From Paenibacillus sp. HWE-109 (GTDB taxonomy: Bacteria > Bacillota > Bacilli > Paenibacillales > NBRC-103111), in NCBI RefSeq assembly GCF_022163125.1, contig NZ_CP091881.1, forward strand, positions 8,388,501-8,452,500: a DNA stretch of 64,000 nucleotides, given 5' to 3'. Below, piece by piece: positions 26,601 to 35,099 of this stretch. Made by a program: the position numbers and the translations under genes. The notes under the pieces were generated by a model. The model ran no database searches, was not told where the DNA came from, and saw nothing but the letters and a program-made list of their open reading frames with translations. Every line of letters begins with the position of its first letter. Position 1 is the first letter of the stretch.

Positions 26601-28254
26601 CTATGATAATTTCATCATCGCGTATCGAGATATGACGGCGCCTTCCGCACCATCGAATGTGACAGCAACGGCGCTATCTTCTTATGAAATGTCATTGTCT
26701 TGGACCCCGTCTACGGATAATGACAGTGTGGCTGGCTACATCGTCTATCGGGATGGGCAAGAAATTGCGACCTTAAATGGCGCAACCACGAGCTATAAGG
26801 ACACGGGCTTGAGCCTGGCCACGACTTACCATTACACGGTTCAGGCCGTTGACCCTGCGAATAATCGTTCTGCAGTAAGTGTTGAAGCTGTGGCTGTAAC
26901 GAAGAGCACACTGCTCGAGGATAATTTCGAGTCGGGGAGTGCAAGCATGTGGTCCGTTGTATGGGGAACTTTTGGCGTGGTGAATGACGGAGGCACGAAG
27001 GCTTACTTGTCCGATAATGCGGGTAAAGGGGCTACAAGGTCCGTAGCTGGACTCTCCTCGTGGACCAACTACCGTTTAGAAGCGAAGGGGAAAATGGATA
27101 AGCCGAGCGGCCGAATCGGGCTGGTGGCTAGATTCGTTGATAATAACAACTATTACAGCATGACTTATGAGAATTATACGCAAAAAGTATACATCAGTAA
27201 GCTGGTGAACGGTACGACTGTCGACTTAGCGATTTCCAATCCGATAACACCGCTTACCGCTGGAGCGTACCATTCGTTTGGCTTCACGGTATCAGGCAAT
27301 ATCCTGCAAGCGTATGTGGATGGGCAGCTGGTGGCTATGACTACGGACAGCTCCTTCTCAGCTGGGAAGGCCGGCGTATATACGCACCTGTTGAAAGCGT
27401 ATTTTGACGATATTGTTGTGAATCCCCTGCCGAACCCCGACGTCACAGCGCCTACTGCGCCAACCGGCTTGACGGCTAATGCGCTCTCGTCTGCGGAAGT
27501 TGCGCTGTCTTGGGCGCAAGCCTCCGATGATACCGGGGTAACCGGCTACACCATTTATCGGGATGGGCAATCTGTGGGCACGGTGACGGGCGCGGTGTAT
27601 ACATTCAAAGACACAGGCTTGAATGTGGCGACGACTTATCACTACACCGTCAAAGCGAAAGACGCGGCGAACAACATCTCCGAAGAAAGCAGTGAAGCCA
27701 TCGTCACGACGAAAAGCACACTGCTGGAAGATAATTTTGAGTCCGGCAGCGCCAGCGGTTGGTCGGTGGTTTCCGGATGGGGAACGTTCTCCGTTGTATC
27801 CGACGTGTATGGGTCCAAAGCTTACCTGTCTAACAATGCGGATAAAGGCGGGGTGAAATCCGTAGCAGGATCCACATCCTGGACCAACTACAGCGTAGAA
27901 GCCAAGGGAAAAATGGAGACGGCCAGCGGCAGAATAGGACTGGTGGCGAGGTTTGTTGACTATAACAACTATTACAGTATGTCCTATGATAACTACACCA
28001 AGAAAGTATACATCACAAAGCTGCAAAACGGTGTTCAAACCGATCTTGCCATTTCAGCAGCCATCCCGCCTCTTGCCGCAGGAACCTATCATACGCTGCG
28101 ATTTACGGTGAATGGGAATACGCTGCAGGCATATGTAAATGGTCAGCTTATTCTTACAGCAACAGCCAGCACGTTCTCAGCGGGGAAAATCGGGGTATAC
28201 ACACACCTGTCGAAAGTTTATTTTGACGATGTTGTGGTGAATGCTGCTCCGTAA
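23659..28254 (+). CDS. Large secreted clan GH-A-like glycoside hydrolase with FN3 and LamG-like modules
   Basis: This 1531-residue exported enzyme starts with ATG behind AGGAGG and has a signal peptide to about residue 34. Residues about 50-470 look like a TIM barrel: the start FFGTNLNGSYG, a proposed acid/base Glu246 in LSPMNET and a nucleophile Glu416 in FALTEYNQ, an arrangement typical of clan GH-A. A beta-rich region follows to about 765. Then come LamG-like module 1 (about 775-985), FN3 (992-1080), LamG-like 2 (1084-1258), FN3 (1262-1350) and LamG-like 3 (1355-1531). The last two FN3-LamG units are also similar at DNA level, a recent duplication. It probably attacks a cell-wall or plant glycan outside the cell. 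The exact GH family was not assigned. Confidence 0.75.
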   Translation: MRKGMITKASVTLVMALLLQIVGAAGMAGPTANAAPIVADSTWKAIDTTLAVAPGSALDLSYLNQTPAGTKGFVKIDADGDYYFTDEPNKKVKFFGTNLNGSYGTDPTKAEMVNIADRIAAMGYNVVRYHSNDDNVDWAIGLMVKPTSTTVTLDPVKLDNFEYFVSLLKARGIYIDVDILAYADYSSVPSLSKYGSFAAKYMATLFPDGKAIWQSFAQQWLTHVNPYTGLALKDDPILMGLSPMNETILYNANFSNASVKEWLLADFNTFLAGKARPPITTFPNIFWSASPASIRDDLAEYFTEKTLSSHNEMKNYLKDVIGVKVPIGGINYINDSLANYWRTHTDVHETHLYNGLVDGRGATFSFTPASHPRYSMVFAPESAANYVPQSGGTIFKNYIPGLALGQLYQKPFALTEYNQEFPTKGRDDLGLMVAATGAFNGWDMLNRFQYVSRVKEATQQSATLGGFTSFDTLTDTLVTMSEYQSTLLFRKGHITASEPKFVIVRDQTSVKTHAASTENEDLEINRMYIPHLFKMVTVYADKPGEPYAIYKITPELTPEQIASGNLPAQNKISITNSMTLKQVAETFINAIDDVNLKNNMLSNLNQNKLVSDTGELIFDLNLNTYLINTPYAIGAVGTLNNNLFELGPVSIKASVDKGTVSAATLDDKSLDKSERMLVIYTTDAAATGEDTIQDLTDANKRTYVRGKLPTLAKHETMEFHLKTTLIPAAYKAYKLATNGVRLQEIPVIATGKDVFVQLDTDKGFAFELVYDPLYTNDFESGAADWTSVKGNFALQTESSGNHVYQSTKSSTAVVAQTVGTDYFVESDVRIVSHKDTVGLLARYVNPDQYYSFTYDALFGKAVIEKRSNGTSVVLQTATGVTLPLDVMNKLRFEVVGSNLYGYINGQLVVTATDNSIASGSAGILTKDLELPAGFPWGTATQQWIAALGNAVKSEINATPGSNGAFLIELTEFLKRVKGPVSYDNFIIAYRDMTAPSAPSNVTATALSSYEMSLSWTPSTDNDSVAGYIVYRDGQEIATLNGATTSYKDTGLSLATTYHYTVQAVDPANNRSAVSVEAVAVTKSTLLEDNFESGSASMWSVVWGTFGVVNDGGTKAYLSDNAGKGATRSVAGLSSWTNYRLEAKGKMDKPSGRIGLVARFVDNNNYYSMTYENYTQKVYISKLVNGTTVDLAISNPITPLTAGAYHSFGFTVSGNILQAYVDGQLVAMTTDSSFSAGKAGVYTHLLKAYFDDIVVNPLPNPDVTAPTAPTGLTANALSSAEVALSWAQASDDTGVTGYTIYRDGQSVGTVTGAVYTFKDTGLNVATTYHYTVKAKDAANNISEESSEAIVTTKSTLLEDNFESGSASGWSVVSGWGTFSVVSDVYGSKAYLSNNADKGGVKSVAGSTSWTNYSVEAKGKMETASGRIGLVARFVDYNNYYSMSYDNYTKKVYITKLQNGVQTDLAISAAIPPLAAGTYHTLRFTVNGNTLQAYVNGQLILTATASTFSAGKIGVYTHLSKVYFDDVVVNAAP

Positions 28255-28260
28255 ATAGGA

Positions 28261-28294
28261 GGTCGCACAAGTAGATGTCTCTACTCGTGCGACC
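28261..28294 (+). terminator. Hairpin between the GH gene and the dehydrogenase gene
   Basis: GGTCGCAC and GTGCGACC flank a near-complementary inner segment (AAGTAGA with TCTACTC), making a long stem with a 4-nt loop. No T-run follows, so this is a weak terminator or an mRNA-processing element. An ATG inside it (28275) is not the dehydrogenase start. Confidence 0.5.
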
Positions 28295-28325
28295 CCAAAT
28301 ACAGAATAACGTCGGAGGGGTACAA

Positions 28326-29423
28326 GTGAAGAAAGTTAAAGTAGGCATTATTGGCTGCGGAAATATCAGTTCCGTTTATTTTGAGGCAGGGAGCAAATTT
28401 GACATCCTGGAGATCGTGGCTTGCGCCGATCTGGATTTGGCACGGGCGCAAGACAAAGCAGAGGAGTTCCAAATTCCGAAAGCATGCTCTGTAGAGGAAC
28501 TGCTGGCAGACCCTGAAATTGAGATCGTCGTGAATCTTACGATACCAAGTGCGCATGCGGAGATTCATATGCGGGCGTTGGAAGCGGGGAAGCACACCTA
28601 CGGGGAAAAGCCGCTGGCTATTGAACTGGAAGACGCCCAGCGAATTCTCGCCTTCGCGAAGTCCAAAGGCCTTCTGGTAGGTTCTGCCCCGGATACCTTC
28701 CTGGGGGGAGGGATTCAAACCTGCCGCAAGCTGATCGATGATGGTTGGATCGGCAAGCCAATCGCCGCGAGCGCCTGTATGATGTCCCGTGGACCTGAAA
28801 GCTTCCATCCTAACCCGGATTTCTTGTATCAGAAGGGAGCGGGTCCGATGTTTGATATTGGGCCGTACTACCTTGCGGCTTTTGTGAACTTAATCGGACC
28901 CGTCCGCCGAATTGCAGGTGCTGCACAGACTACGTTCCACGAAAGAATGGTGACCTGCGAACCGAATTACGGCAGGAAATTCCCTGTTGAGACGCCAACA
29001 CACATTAGCGGTACGTTAGAGTTTGAGAATGGTGCGATTGGAACGATGACCACCAGCTTTGATGTCTGGGGAACGCGTTCGCCGAATATCGAAATTCACG
29101 GAACGGAAGGCTCGTTAATCGTGCCGGATCCGAATCAGTTCGGCGGTACGGTTTATTTGAAAAGACGCGATTATGCGGAGTTTAAAGAGGTTCCTCTTAC
29201 TCATGGCTTTACGTCCAATAGTCGTGGTCTCGGTTTGATGGATATGGCCTACGCTATTAGGAATGGTACGGAGCATCGGGCGGACGGCGAATTTGCCTAT
29301 CATGTCTTAGAACTCATGCACGGATTTTTCATCTCATCGGAGGAAGGCAAGTACTACGAGACCAAGAGTACGTGTAAAAAGCCGGAGCCTTTCCCGCTCG
29401 ACATGCAGAAAAACGGGTTTTAA
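28326..29423 (+). CDS. Gfo/Idh/MocA-family NAD(P)-dependent sugar dehydrogenase
   Basis: This cytoplasmic oxidoreductase probably acts on an imported sugar or sugar acid. The N-terminal Rossmann motif VGIIGCGNIS and the GEKPLAI motif (Lys in the EKP catalytic signature) are intact, and the C-terminal alpha/beta domain has MFDIGPYYLAAFVNLIG with the usual Asp/His-type substrate site. It starts with GTG behind GGAGGGG; an upstream in-frame ATG at 28275 falls in a hairpin and is rejected. It lies between two secreted-enzyme genes, consistent with processing of their products. The substrate is not predictable. Confidence 0.88.
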   Translation: MKKVKVGIIGCGNISSVYFEAGSKFDILEIVACADLDLARAQDKAEEFQIPKACSVEELLADPEIEIVVNLTIPSAHAEIHMRALEAGKHTYGEKPLAIELEDAQRILAFAKSKGLLVGSAPDTFLGGGIQTCRKLIDDGWIGKPIAASACMMSRGPESFHPNPDFLYQKGAGPMFDIGPYYLAAFVNLIGPVRRIAGAAQTTFHERMVTCEPNYGRKFPVETPTHISGTLEFENGAIGTMTTSFDVWGTRSPNIEIHGTEGSLIVPDPNQFGGTVYLKRRDYAEFKEVPLTHGFTSNSRGLGLMDMAYAIRNGTEHRADGEFAYHVLELMHGFFISSEEGKYYETKSTCKKPEPFPLDMQKNGF

Positions 29424-29467
29424 AGCAGTGTGATCTTCTACTTCGCTTCCAATATGAAGGAGTGGTT

Positions 29468-31369
29468 ATGATGAAAAGAGTTTCATTTGTGTTTTCAGTG
29501 GTTTTGGCCATGGCCTTTTTACTGATTGCATCTGGAATCATCCATCAGACAGAAGTTAATGCGGCTGCAACCACCTTTTATGTATCCACCACAGGAAATA
29601 ATAATAATCCCGGAACACTGAGTCAGCCCTTTGCTACGATTCAAAAAGGGGTCAACGCGGCTGGCGCTGCCGGCCCCGGTTCTACCGTCATTGTGAGAGG
29701 TGGAACATATAATGTTACCGCACCGATCAATATCTCGACTTCAGGGGCAAGCGGCAGTCCGATCACGATTAAAGCGTACAGGGATGAGATTCCTATTATC
29801 TCCGGTCAGAACACCTATCCCAGCAACGCGCCACAAGACAATACGTATACGGGACCGACGGTCACCAACGACGGCGTGACCTATTTAAGCGGACAGCATT
29901 TCACACTATCCTGGAATTCTTTGATGATGATCACGGCCAATTATATTACCATTGACGGACTCGAAATCGCCTATTCCTATGGCGGGGGCATTCATGCAGG
30001 CAGCTCGGGCACAACCAGATATCATCACATTATCATTCAAAATTGCAATATTCATGAGAACCGTGATGAGGCTGTGCAGCTAGAGAATGTTGATTATTTT
30101 ACCTTAGACGGCAATACAGTGTGGGAAAATGCGAATTTTGCGCGCTTCAGTCGATTATCCAGTGAATTGAACTGGCCGTTGATTATCATGATCAGGAACA
30201 GCGCGTATGGCACGATCAAAAACAGCACCATCTACCACAACTGGGGTGAGGGCGTTGGATTCTGGTATGACAGTCATGATGTCGTGTTGGAGGATAGCTC
30301 CATCTATGATAACTATGCGCTGGAAGTTTACATCGACAAGGCGCACGACGTCACCATACAGAGGAACATGATCTACAACACGGGGAATCCGATTTATTTC
30401 AGGGGCAGCAGTCCCAGCATGGGGATTGCCATCGCAGATGAGGATTTTCAAAATCATGTGCCCGGGTATAGCAGGAAAATTATCAATAATTTTCTGAAAG
30501 GCAACAGTAAAAATTTCGAGTATTGGAATTCTGGAATTACAGGCACTCGCTTGAATAATGAACTCATAGCCGGCAATACCTTTCTTGATTCGACGAATAC
30601 GAATATCTCCATTGTCGGCGGTGCGAACCATACCAATACGCGAATTGAAAATAACATTTTCAAATCGAGCCAGGGAACACTGCAGAATGTCGATCAGAAT
30701 TCGCAATTGCTTTTCTCCAATAACTGCTGGAGCGGCGTCGTTACGGGAGTTGCCTCGAATGTGAATGATGTTATCGGAGATCCGATGCTTGCAGGCGGAA
30801 CGTTCGGTCGGGACTATTTTAAGCTGAGGAACAGTTCGCCTTGTATAGGTAAGGGCAAGAATAATTTAGCGGACGTGTCGGATGATTTTTTTAAGACCCT
30901 GAGGAGCAATCCGCCAAGCATGGGCGGACATGAGTACCAGGAGCCTGTGCCAACGGTCATCATCGTCGATAACAGCGATCCGACAGGCGTCACGCAGATG
31001 GGGGCAGCGACATGGGCGGTCAGTTCTTACAGCGGCCAAAGGTATGGTGCGGACTATCTGCATGACGGCGATACTGGGAAGGGTTCGAAGAGCGTCAAGT
31101 ATGCACCTAACCTCTTAACTGCAGGTTCTTATGATGTGTACCTATGGTGGAACGCGGATACGAATCGAGCAAGTAATGTACCGGTCACGGTCAACCATGC
31201 GTGGGGGGCAACCCAAACTACGGTCAACCAGCAGGCGGGTGGAGGCATTTGGAATTGGATTGGAAGTTATCCCTTCTCTGCAGGGACGTCGGGTAGTGTG
31301 ATTATCGGCAATACGGGGACAACCGGATATGTAGTTGCGGATGCGGTAAAATTTGTTCCAAGGGAATAA
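29468..31369 (+). CDS. Secreted parallel beta-helix protein with C-terminal golvesin-like module
   Basis: This 633-residue exported protein starts with ATG 29468 (GAAGGAG 6 nt upstream; 29462 GTG rejected). The signal peptide runs to about residue 30 (ends VNAAA). The mature start TFYVSTTGNNNNPGT and the repeats NISTSGASGSPITI, HHIIIQNCNIHENRDEAV, GTIKNSTIYHNWGEG form a right-handed beta-helix of the DUF1565/pectate-lyase type. Residues about 494-633 (VIIVDNSDPTGVTQMG ... DAVKFVP) resemble the golvesin C-terminal domain found on bacterial lyases. It is not closely related to the beta-helix proteins at 11103 and 40310. Role as lyase or binding scaffold is inferred. Confidence 0.75.
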   Translation: MMKRVSFVFSVVLAMAFLLIASGIIHQTEVNAAATTFYVSTTGNNNNPGTLSQPFATIQKGVNAAGAAGPGSTVIVRGGTYNVTAPINISTSGASGSPITIKAYRDEIPIISGQNTYPSNAPQDNTYTGPTVTNDGVTYLSGQHFTLSWNSLMMITANYITIDGLEIAYSYGGGIHAGSSGTTRYHHIIIQNCNIHENRDEAVQLENVDYFTLDGNTVWENANFARFSRLSSELNWPLIIMIRNSAYGTIKNSTIYHNWGEGVGFWYDSHDVVLEDSSIYDNYALEVYIDKAHDVTIQRNMIYNTGNPIYFRGSSPSMGIAIADEDFQNHVPGYSRKIINNFLKGNSKNFEYWNSGITGTRLNNELIAGNTFLDSTNTNISIVGGANHTNTRIENNIFKSSQGTLQNVDQNSQLLFSNNCWSGVVTGVASNVNDVIGDPMLAGGTFGRDYFKLRNSSPCIGKGKNNLADVSDDFFKTLRSNPPSMGGHEYQEPVPTVIIVDNSDPTGVTQMGAATWAVSSYSGQRYGADYLHDGDTGKGSKSVKYAPNLLTAGSYDVYLWWNADTNRASNVPVTVNHAWGATQTTVNQQAGGGIWNWIGSYPFSAGTSGSVIIGNTGTTGYVVADAVKFVPRE

Positions 31370-31519
31370 ATGATAGATAGGCTGCCAGCTGTCATCGAGG
31401 ATGACGATACTTCTTGGACGGTTCCCTTTGGAGTCGTACCTGGGATGATAAGCCGTTGACTCGGGGGTTGTTAAACTACGACGGGGAACGTTAGCAACAA
31501 GTCGACTGATTATATTTAA

Positions 31520-31664
31520 TTAGTCAAAAGTACTTCAAAACTAATTTGTAAATGAGACAATTCTGCCAAAAATCCACTTCAAAACTTTATTTGTCATTTT
31601 GTTTTCATCAACAAAGCCAGCAAACCCTTGAGTTTGCTGGCTTTCTGCACTTCAAAACTAATTA
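31520..31664 (+). repeat. Interspersed repeat copy C (diverged, terminator-bearing)
   Basis: Motif copies lie at about 31531 (TACTTCAAAACTAATTTGTAA), 31575 and 31650, with the hairpin AGCCAGCAAAC/GTTTGCTGGCT at 31615-31642 followed by TTCTGC. The layout matches copies A and B, but the middle spacer differs and the terminal TTTGTCACCCAACA is replaced (AATTACTTATC). It lies in the 350-bp spacer after the beta-helix gene; nothing else was recognised in that spacer. Confidence 0.7.
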
Positions 31665-31747
31665 CTTATCGCTTGAAAAGTGGTAAAATATAGGATGTTG
31701 ATAGGGTAAGTGTTCAATTATTCATGTTTATCTGGGGGGGCCAAAAA

Positions 31748-32170
31748 ATGATTCAATCAATTGTTCATATTGCTCTTGTGGTAAAAGATTATGATGAAGC
31801 AATAGAATTTTATACAAAAAAGCTGAACTTCACTTTAATTGAAGATACATATCAACCAGATCAAGATAAACGATGGGTAGTAGTATCACCGCCAGGATCT
31901 GCGGGCACCACATTACTTCTGGCAAAAGCATCCAAACCTGAGCAAGAAGGGTTTATTGGAAATCAGACAGGAGGAAGAGTTTTTCTATTTTTAAACACAG
32001 ATGATTTCTGGAGAGATTATAATGCAATGTTATCAAAGGGGATTGAATTCGTTAGAGAACCAAAAGAACAGGAATATGGGACAGTTGCTGTATTTAAAGA
32101 CCTATATGGAAACTTGTGGGATCTGTTGGAGTTAAATGAAAATCACCCGATTTCCAAGAGAATGAGATAG
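31748..32170 (+). CDS. VOC-family (glyoxalase/bleomycin-resistance fold) protein
   Basis: The protein has 140 residues from ATG 31748, which follows a GGGGGGG site; the longer start at 31724 is rejected. It is a single VOC domain: the start IVHIALVVKDYDEAIEFYTKKL, the middle GGRVFLFLNTDDFWRDY, and the C-terminal VAVFKDLYGNLWDLLELNE with the conserved metal-site Glu. This fold covers glyoxalase I, dioxygenases and resistance proteins. The gene is AT-rich compared with the sugar operons and probably acquired. The specific reaction is unknown. Confidence 0.85.
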   Translation: MIQSIVHIALVVKDYDEAIEFYTKKLNFTLIEDTYQPDQDKRWVVVSPPGSAGTTLLLAKASKPEQEGFIGNQTGGRVFLFLNTDDFWRDYNAMLSKGIEFVREPKEQEYGTVAVFKDLYGNLWDLLELNENHPISKRMR

Positions 32171-32338
32171 TTCCGCAATTCATTGCGCAAACGGAAAACG
32201 AGGAATGCATGATTCGAACAAAGGTAACGATAGGATTGCTAGTAGATGTGTTTCAAGTATTTTGGATAATTATAACTCTGCGCTTGAAGGAGTTCTACTA
32301 GACTATATGTAATATTTATAGAAAAGGTGGATACAAGG

Positions 32339-33280
32339 ATGTCAATATTTATTACAGGCGGTACAGGGTATATTGGAAGCAAAACGGTTGATGTCGCTCT
32401 CCAGCAAGGCTATCAAGTTACTGTGTTGACAAGAGACGCGGAGAAAGCGAAAGAACTACAACGTAAAGGCGCCAAAGCCTTGGTCGGCGACCTGATGGTA
32501 GATGGTGGCTGGCAAAAGGAGTTGAGAAACGCTGAGAATGTAATTCACTTAGCTGCACCGCCTACTTGGGGGAAAAAGGTTACAACGAAGGTTGCACAAG
32601 ACTATCAAAAAGGGCATTACGACATGACCGTTCGACTGCTGGACAATGTCAACGTGGAACGGCTGAAAAAGCTGATTTATATTGCGGGCACTAGTTACTT
32701 TGGTGATGCTGGTGACGGGGAGCCGGCAATCGAAACGTTTCGTTCTCAGCCTAAAGGCTGGGGGCCTTATATCTCGCCTTCTATCGATATCCTACCGCAG
32801 TATAGCAACAAAGGAGTTCCGATTATTTCAGCTTTTCCCGGACAAGTGTACGGAGCCGATTCCTGGTTCCCGCAGCTGTTTCTGGAGCCGCTTGCGAAGA
32901 GTAAGCCGGTTATTGGCCTGAAGGGTCATAATCCAATATTTTCTCCGATCCATGTACAAGATTGCGCTAGAGCCTTTCTTTTCTTGTTGGAAGCAGGGCA
33001 AGCGGGGGAAAGCTATATTCTCGTTGACGACAAGCCGATCAGGAGCGGAGATATTACCACACTATCCGCGAAAGCGCTTAAGCTGCCGGAGAAGAAGCGA
33101 TATGTTCCTACCTGGTTGTGTCGGTTGCTTCTTGGGCCAGTATTAACCGAATATGCTACATCCCATACTAATTTCTCAAATGAGAAATTGAAGAAGACCG
33201 GGTTTACATATCTATATCCGACGATTCAATCTGGAATTGCGGATGTAGTAGCTGAATGGAATAATCGTGCAAAATCGTGA
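32339..33280 (+). CDS. NAD(P)-dependent epimerase/dehydratase (extended SDR family)
   Basis: The protein has 313 residues from ATG 32339 (GGTGG upstream). The Rossmann motif FITGGTGYIGSKTVDVAL is at the N-terminus, followed by GDLMVDGG and IHLAAPP typical of NAD-dependent epimerase/dehydratases. The expected YxxxK site is not obvious (QYSNKG has one residue fewer between Tyr and Lys), so activity may be atypical. It lies downstream of the VOC gene with a 168-bp gap and ends at its own terminator (33343). Confidence 0.8.
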   Translation: MSIFITGGTGYIGSKTVDVALQQGYQVTVLTRDAEKAKELQRKGAKALVGDLMVDGGWQKELRNAENVIHLAAPPTWGKKVTTKVAQDYQKGHYDMTVRLLDNVNVERLKKLIYIAGTSYFGDAGDGEPAIETFRSQPKGWGPYISPSIDILPQYSNKGVPIISAFPGQVYGADSWFPQLFLEPLAKSKPVIGLKGHNPIFSPIHVQDCARAFLFLLEAGQAGESYILVDDKPIRSGDITTLSAKALKLPEKKRYVPTWLCRLLLGPVLTEYATSHTNFSNEKLKKTGFTYLYPTIQSGIADVVAEWNNRAKS

Positions 33281-33342
33281 CCTCGCACTTATTTTTTAAA
33301 ATGTTACGCTAACGGAGACGATAACGGAATAAATACACGGAG

Positions 33343-33372
33343 GCAGCCGGCCACTACGATCGGCTGCTTTTG
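33343..33372 (+). terminator. Rho-independent terminator of the SDR gene
   Basis: GCAGCCG (33343-33349) pairs with CGGCTGC (33361-33367) across an 11-nt loop, followed by TTTTGTT. Confidence 0.75.
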
Positions 33373-33620
33373 TTCTCGATTTGGCAGTATACCCTAATTA
33401 CAAATGTAGAATCACTTTTTATCAGGAAAACAGAGTTATCCAAAATGAAGTAGTCGGGAGTAGTTCGCCGCGACGGCAACAGAACTCTATCTATTTAAGT
33501 TGCTCACTTACTTTATTTTCTAAATAATTACGGTTCTGTTAAATATGTTGGCACATAAGAGCAAGTAAAATAAAAATCCATATGCAATCGTTTGTTGAAA
33601 GGGAGCCGCCTTATACCCGG

Positions 33621-33660
33621 TTGTAAAAACTACTTCAAAACGTATTTGTCACTAAACATA
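33621..33660 (+). repeat. Repeat remnant E (single terminal motif)
   Basis: TTGTAAAAACTACTTC is followed by AAAACGTATTTGTCAC and TAAACAT, one copy of the repeat-family site with a mutated terminus (CACTAAACA instead of CACCCAACA). No hairpin. With copy C it brackets the VOC and SDR genes. Confidence 0.55.
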
Positions 33661-33759
33661 TCTTACACCACATGCCCTGTTAGACATGACGCGCGCAGGA
33701 GTTTGGCGAGATGGTTTGGGATACATGGTTCCGTCATTCCCAACTCTCACTGATTATAA

Positions 33760-34989
33760 TTATCTGTCTAAAATCTGAGATTTAACTTGATAATCTTTTG
33801 AAAAAGACATTTGATATATTTTATTTCCACAATCAAAATGGTAGACATTTTCATTTTCGAAATCAGTAGATTCAGTGTTTTTCAATAAATTTTGGTTATC
33901 CAGCGTATAAACCCGTTCGAATAGTCCACGTAAGGATGCATCCATTCCATGATTCATATTTTTGAAAACCACCCCATCTAAATCACTCTCAGTGACTTTT
34001 TTGAAATAAATTGGGTTATACTTTTCAAGTATTTTTACTACTTCTTCTTTATCTTTTGTAGGACAAATCTGGTCATTATCGCCATGAAAAATAAAATAGG
34101 CAGTATCAGAAGCTACTCTGTGCTTTTCTTCTAATAAACTTCTTATGGATCGGCAACTATCAGAGAAGTAGCAGGGATCGTTCTCATTGACGAGTGTCCA
34201 TGGCTCTTCTGAAACCCCACTAATTATAACATTTCCATCATTGTATATCTGAGATCCTGTATTAAAATCTTTGGTACAGACATTATGCAAACTTGCTCTG
34301 GAATATCCGGAGTTGTCTATTATGACCGAGAATGTTTGTGGTGCAAATTTACCAAGTAATAGAGCTATATATCCGCCATATGATGACCCGTATGCAATGA
34401 TTTTCTTTTTATTTATAGGGTATTTTTTTAGAATATCCCCTAGCACAACCAAACAGTCTAGCGCAGGCAAAAACCCGAAAGATTGATATTCTCCTTTTTG
34501 ATGGTAAACAGTTTGCATGTAAGGTCTAGATTCAGTAAGAAATCTTATTCCCTTCATCTTCAAATGAGATGCGAGGATTGTAAAAGAATCTTCCTTTATT
34601 GAGCCATTCTCATTAAGAAATTCGGTATATGGAATAGCGTACTTAGCCTGTAATAAATCTAAGAATTGATAGTCAAAACTAACTGAATTAAACGATCTAT
34701 CCATTCCAAAATAAATTACACTAGCTACTATACAGTTATATTTTTCTGCCAAAAAAGGTCTTAATTTCTCTGCTTGATAGACCGAGTCTGGGGAGTCACC
34801 AAATGGTGTAATGACAAAAATTAAACCTGTATCTGAGTTAATTCCGCCTTTTGGGAATGTTAAAACATATTCTAAGATACTTCTTTTGTAACCCAGTTCA
34901 ATGTCGGGATGTGGTCTTGTAAAAAATCGATTATTCAGCATTAAGCTATCAGCTCTCCTATTTACCTTAGATTCATTTGTCATATCCAT
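33760..34989 (-). CDS. DUF2920-like alpha/beta-hydrolase
   Basis: A 409-residue cytoplasmic protein with an alpha/beta-hydrolase core: nucleophile elbow AYGSSYGGYIALLLG, acid in FHGDNDQICP, His in FKNMNHGMDASLRG. The general pattern (HPDIELGYKRSILEYVLTFP ... GLIFVITPFGDSP) resembles the DUF2920 family, best known from Campylobacter flagellar-glycan regions. The start at 34989 has a weak AGGTTG site. The gene is very AT-rich and on the opposite strand from its neighbours, suggesting recent transfer. An esterase acting on a glycan or sugar nucleotide is possible but unproven. Confidence 0.7.
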   Translation of the reverse strand: MDMTNESKVNRRADSLMLNNRFFTRPHPDIELGYKRSILEYVLTFPKGGINSDTGLIFVITPFGDSPDSVYQAEKLRPFLAEKYNCIVASVIYFGMDRSFNSVSFDYQFLDLLQAKYAIPYTEFLNENGSIKEDSFTILASHLKMKGIRFLTESRPYMQTVYHQKGEYQSFGFLPALDCLVVLGDILKKYPINKKKIIAYGSSYGGYIALLLGKFAPQTFSVIIDNSGYSRASLHNVCTKDFNTGSQIYNDGNVIISGVSEEPWTLVNENDPCYFSDSCRSIRSLLEEKHRVASDTAYFIFHGDNDQICPTKDKEEVVKILEKYNPIYFKKVTESDLDGVVFKNMNHGMDASLRGLFERVYTLDNQNLLKNTESTDFENENVYHFDCGNKIYQMSFSKDYQVKSQILDR

Positions 34990-35099
34990 ATTTTAACACA
35001 ACCTATTTAAAATATCTGCTCGTTTAGCTCAACGCCGAACAGGACATATGTATAGAATCTCCTATTTTGTAAACATGTCTAAGTCTCTTTTTCAGTGAC

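Larger units (their letters stand above)
33281..33759. other. Gene-free spacer with terminator and repeat remnant
   Basis: The 480-bp spacer between the SDR gene and the convergent DUF2920-like gene has a terminator at 33343-33372 and repeat remnant E at 33621-33660. Apart from these, no coding or structured feature was recognised. Confidence 0.6.

Noticed and set aside
27358..28038. 226-residue minus-strand ORF in the large hydrolase gene
   Set aside because: It mirrors the repeated FN3-LamG coding sequence; composition is unnatural and no start signal is present.
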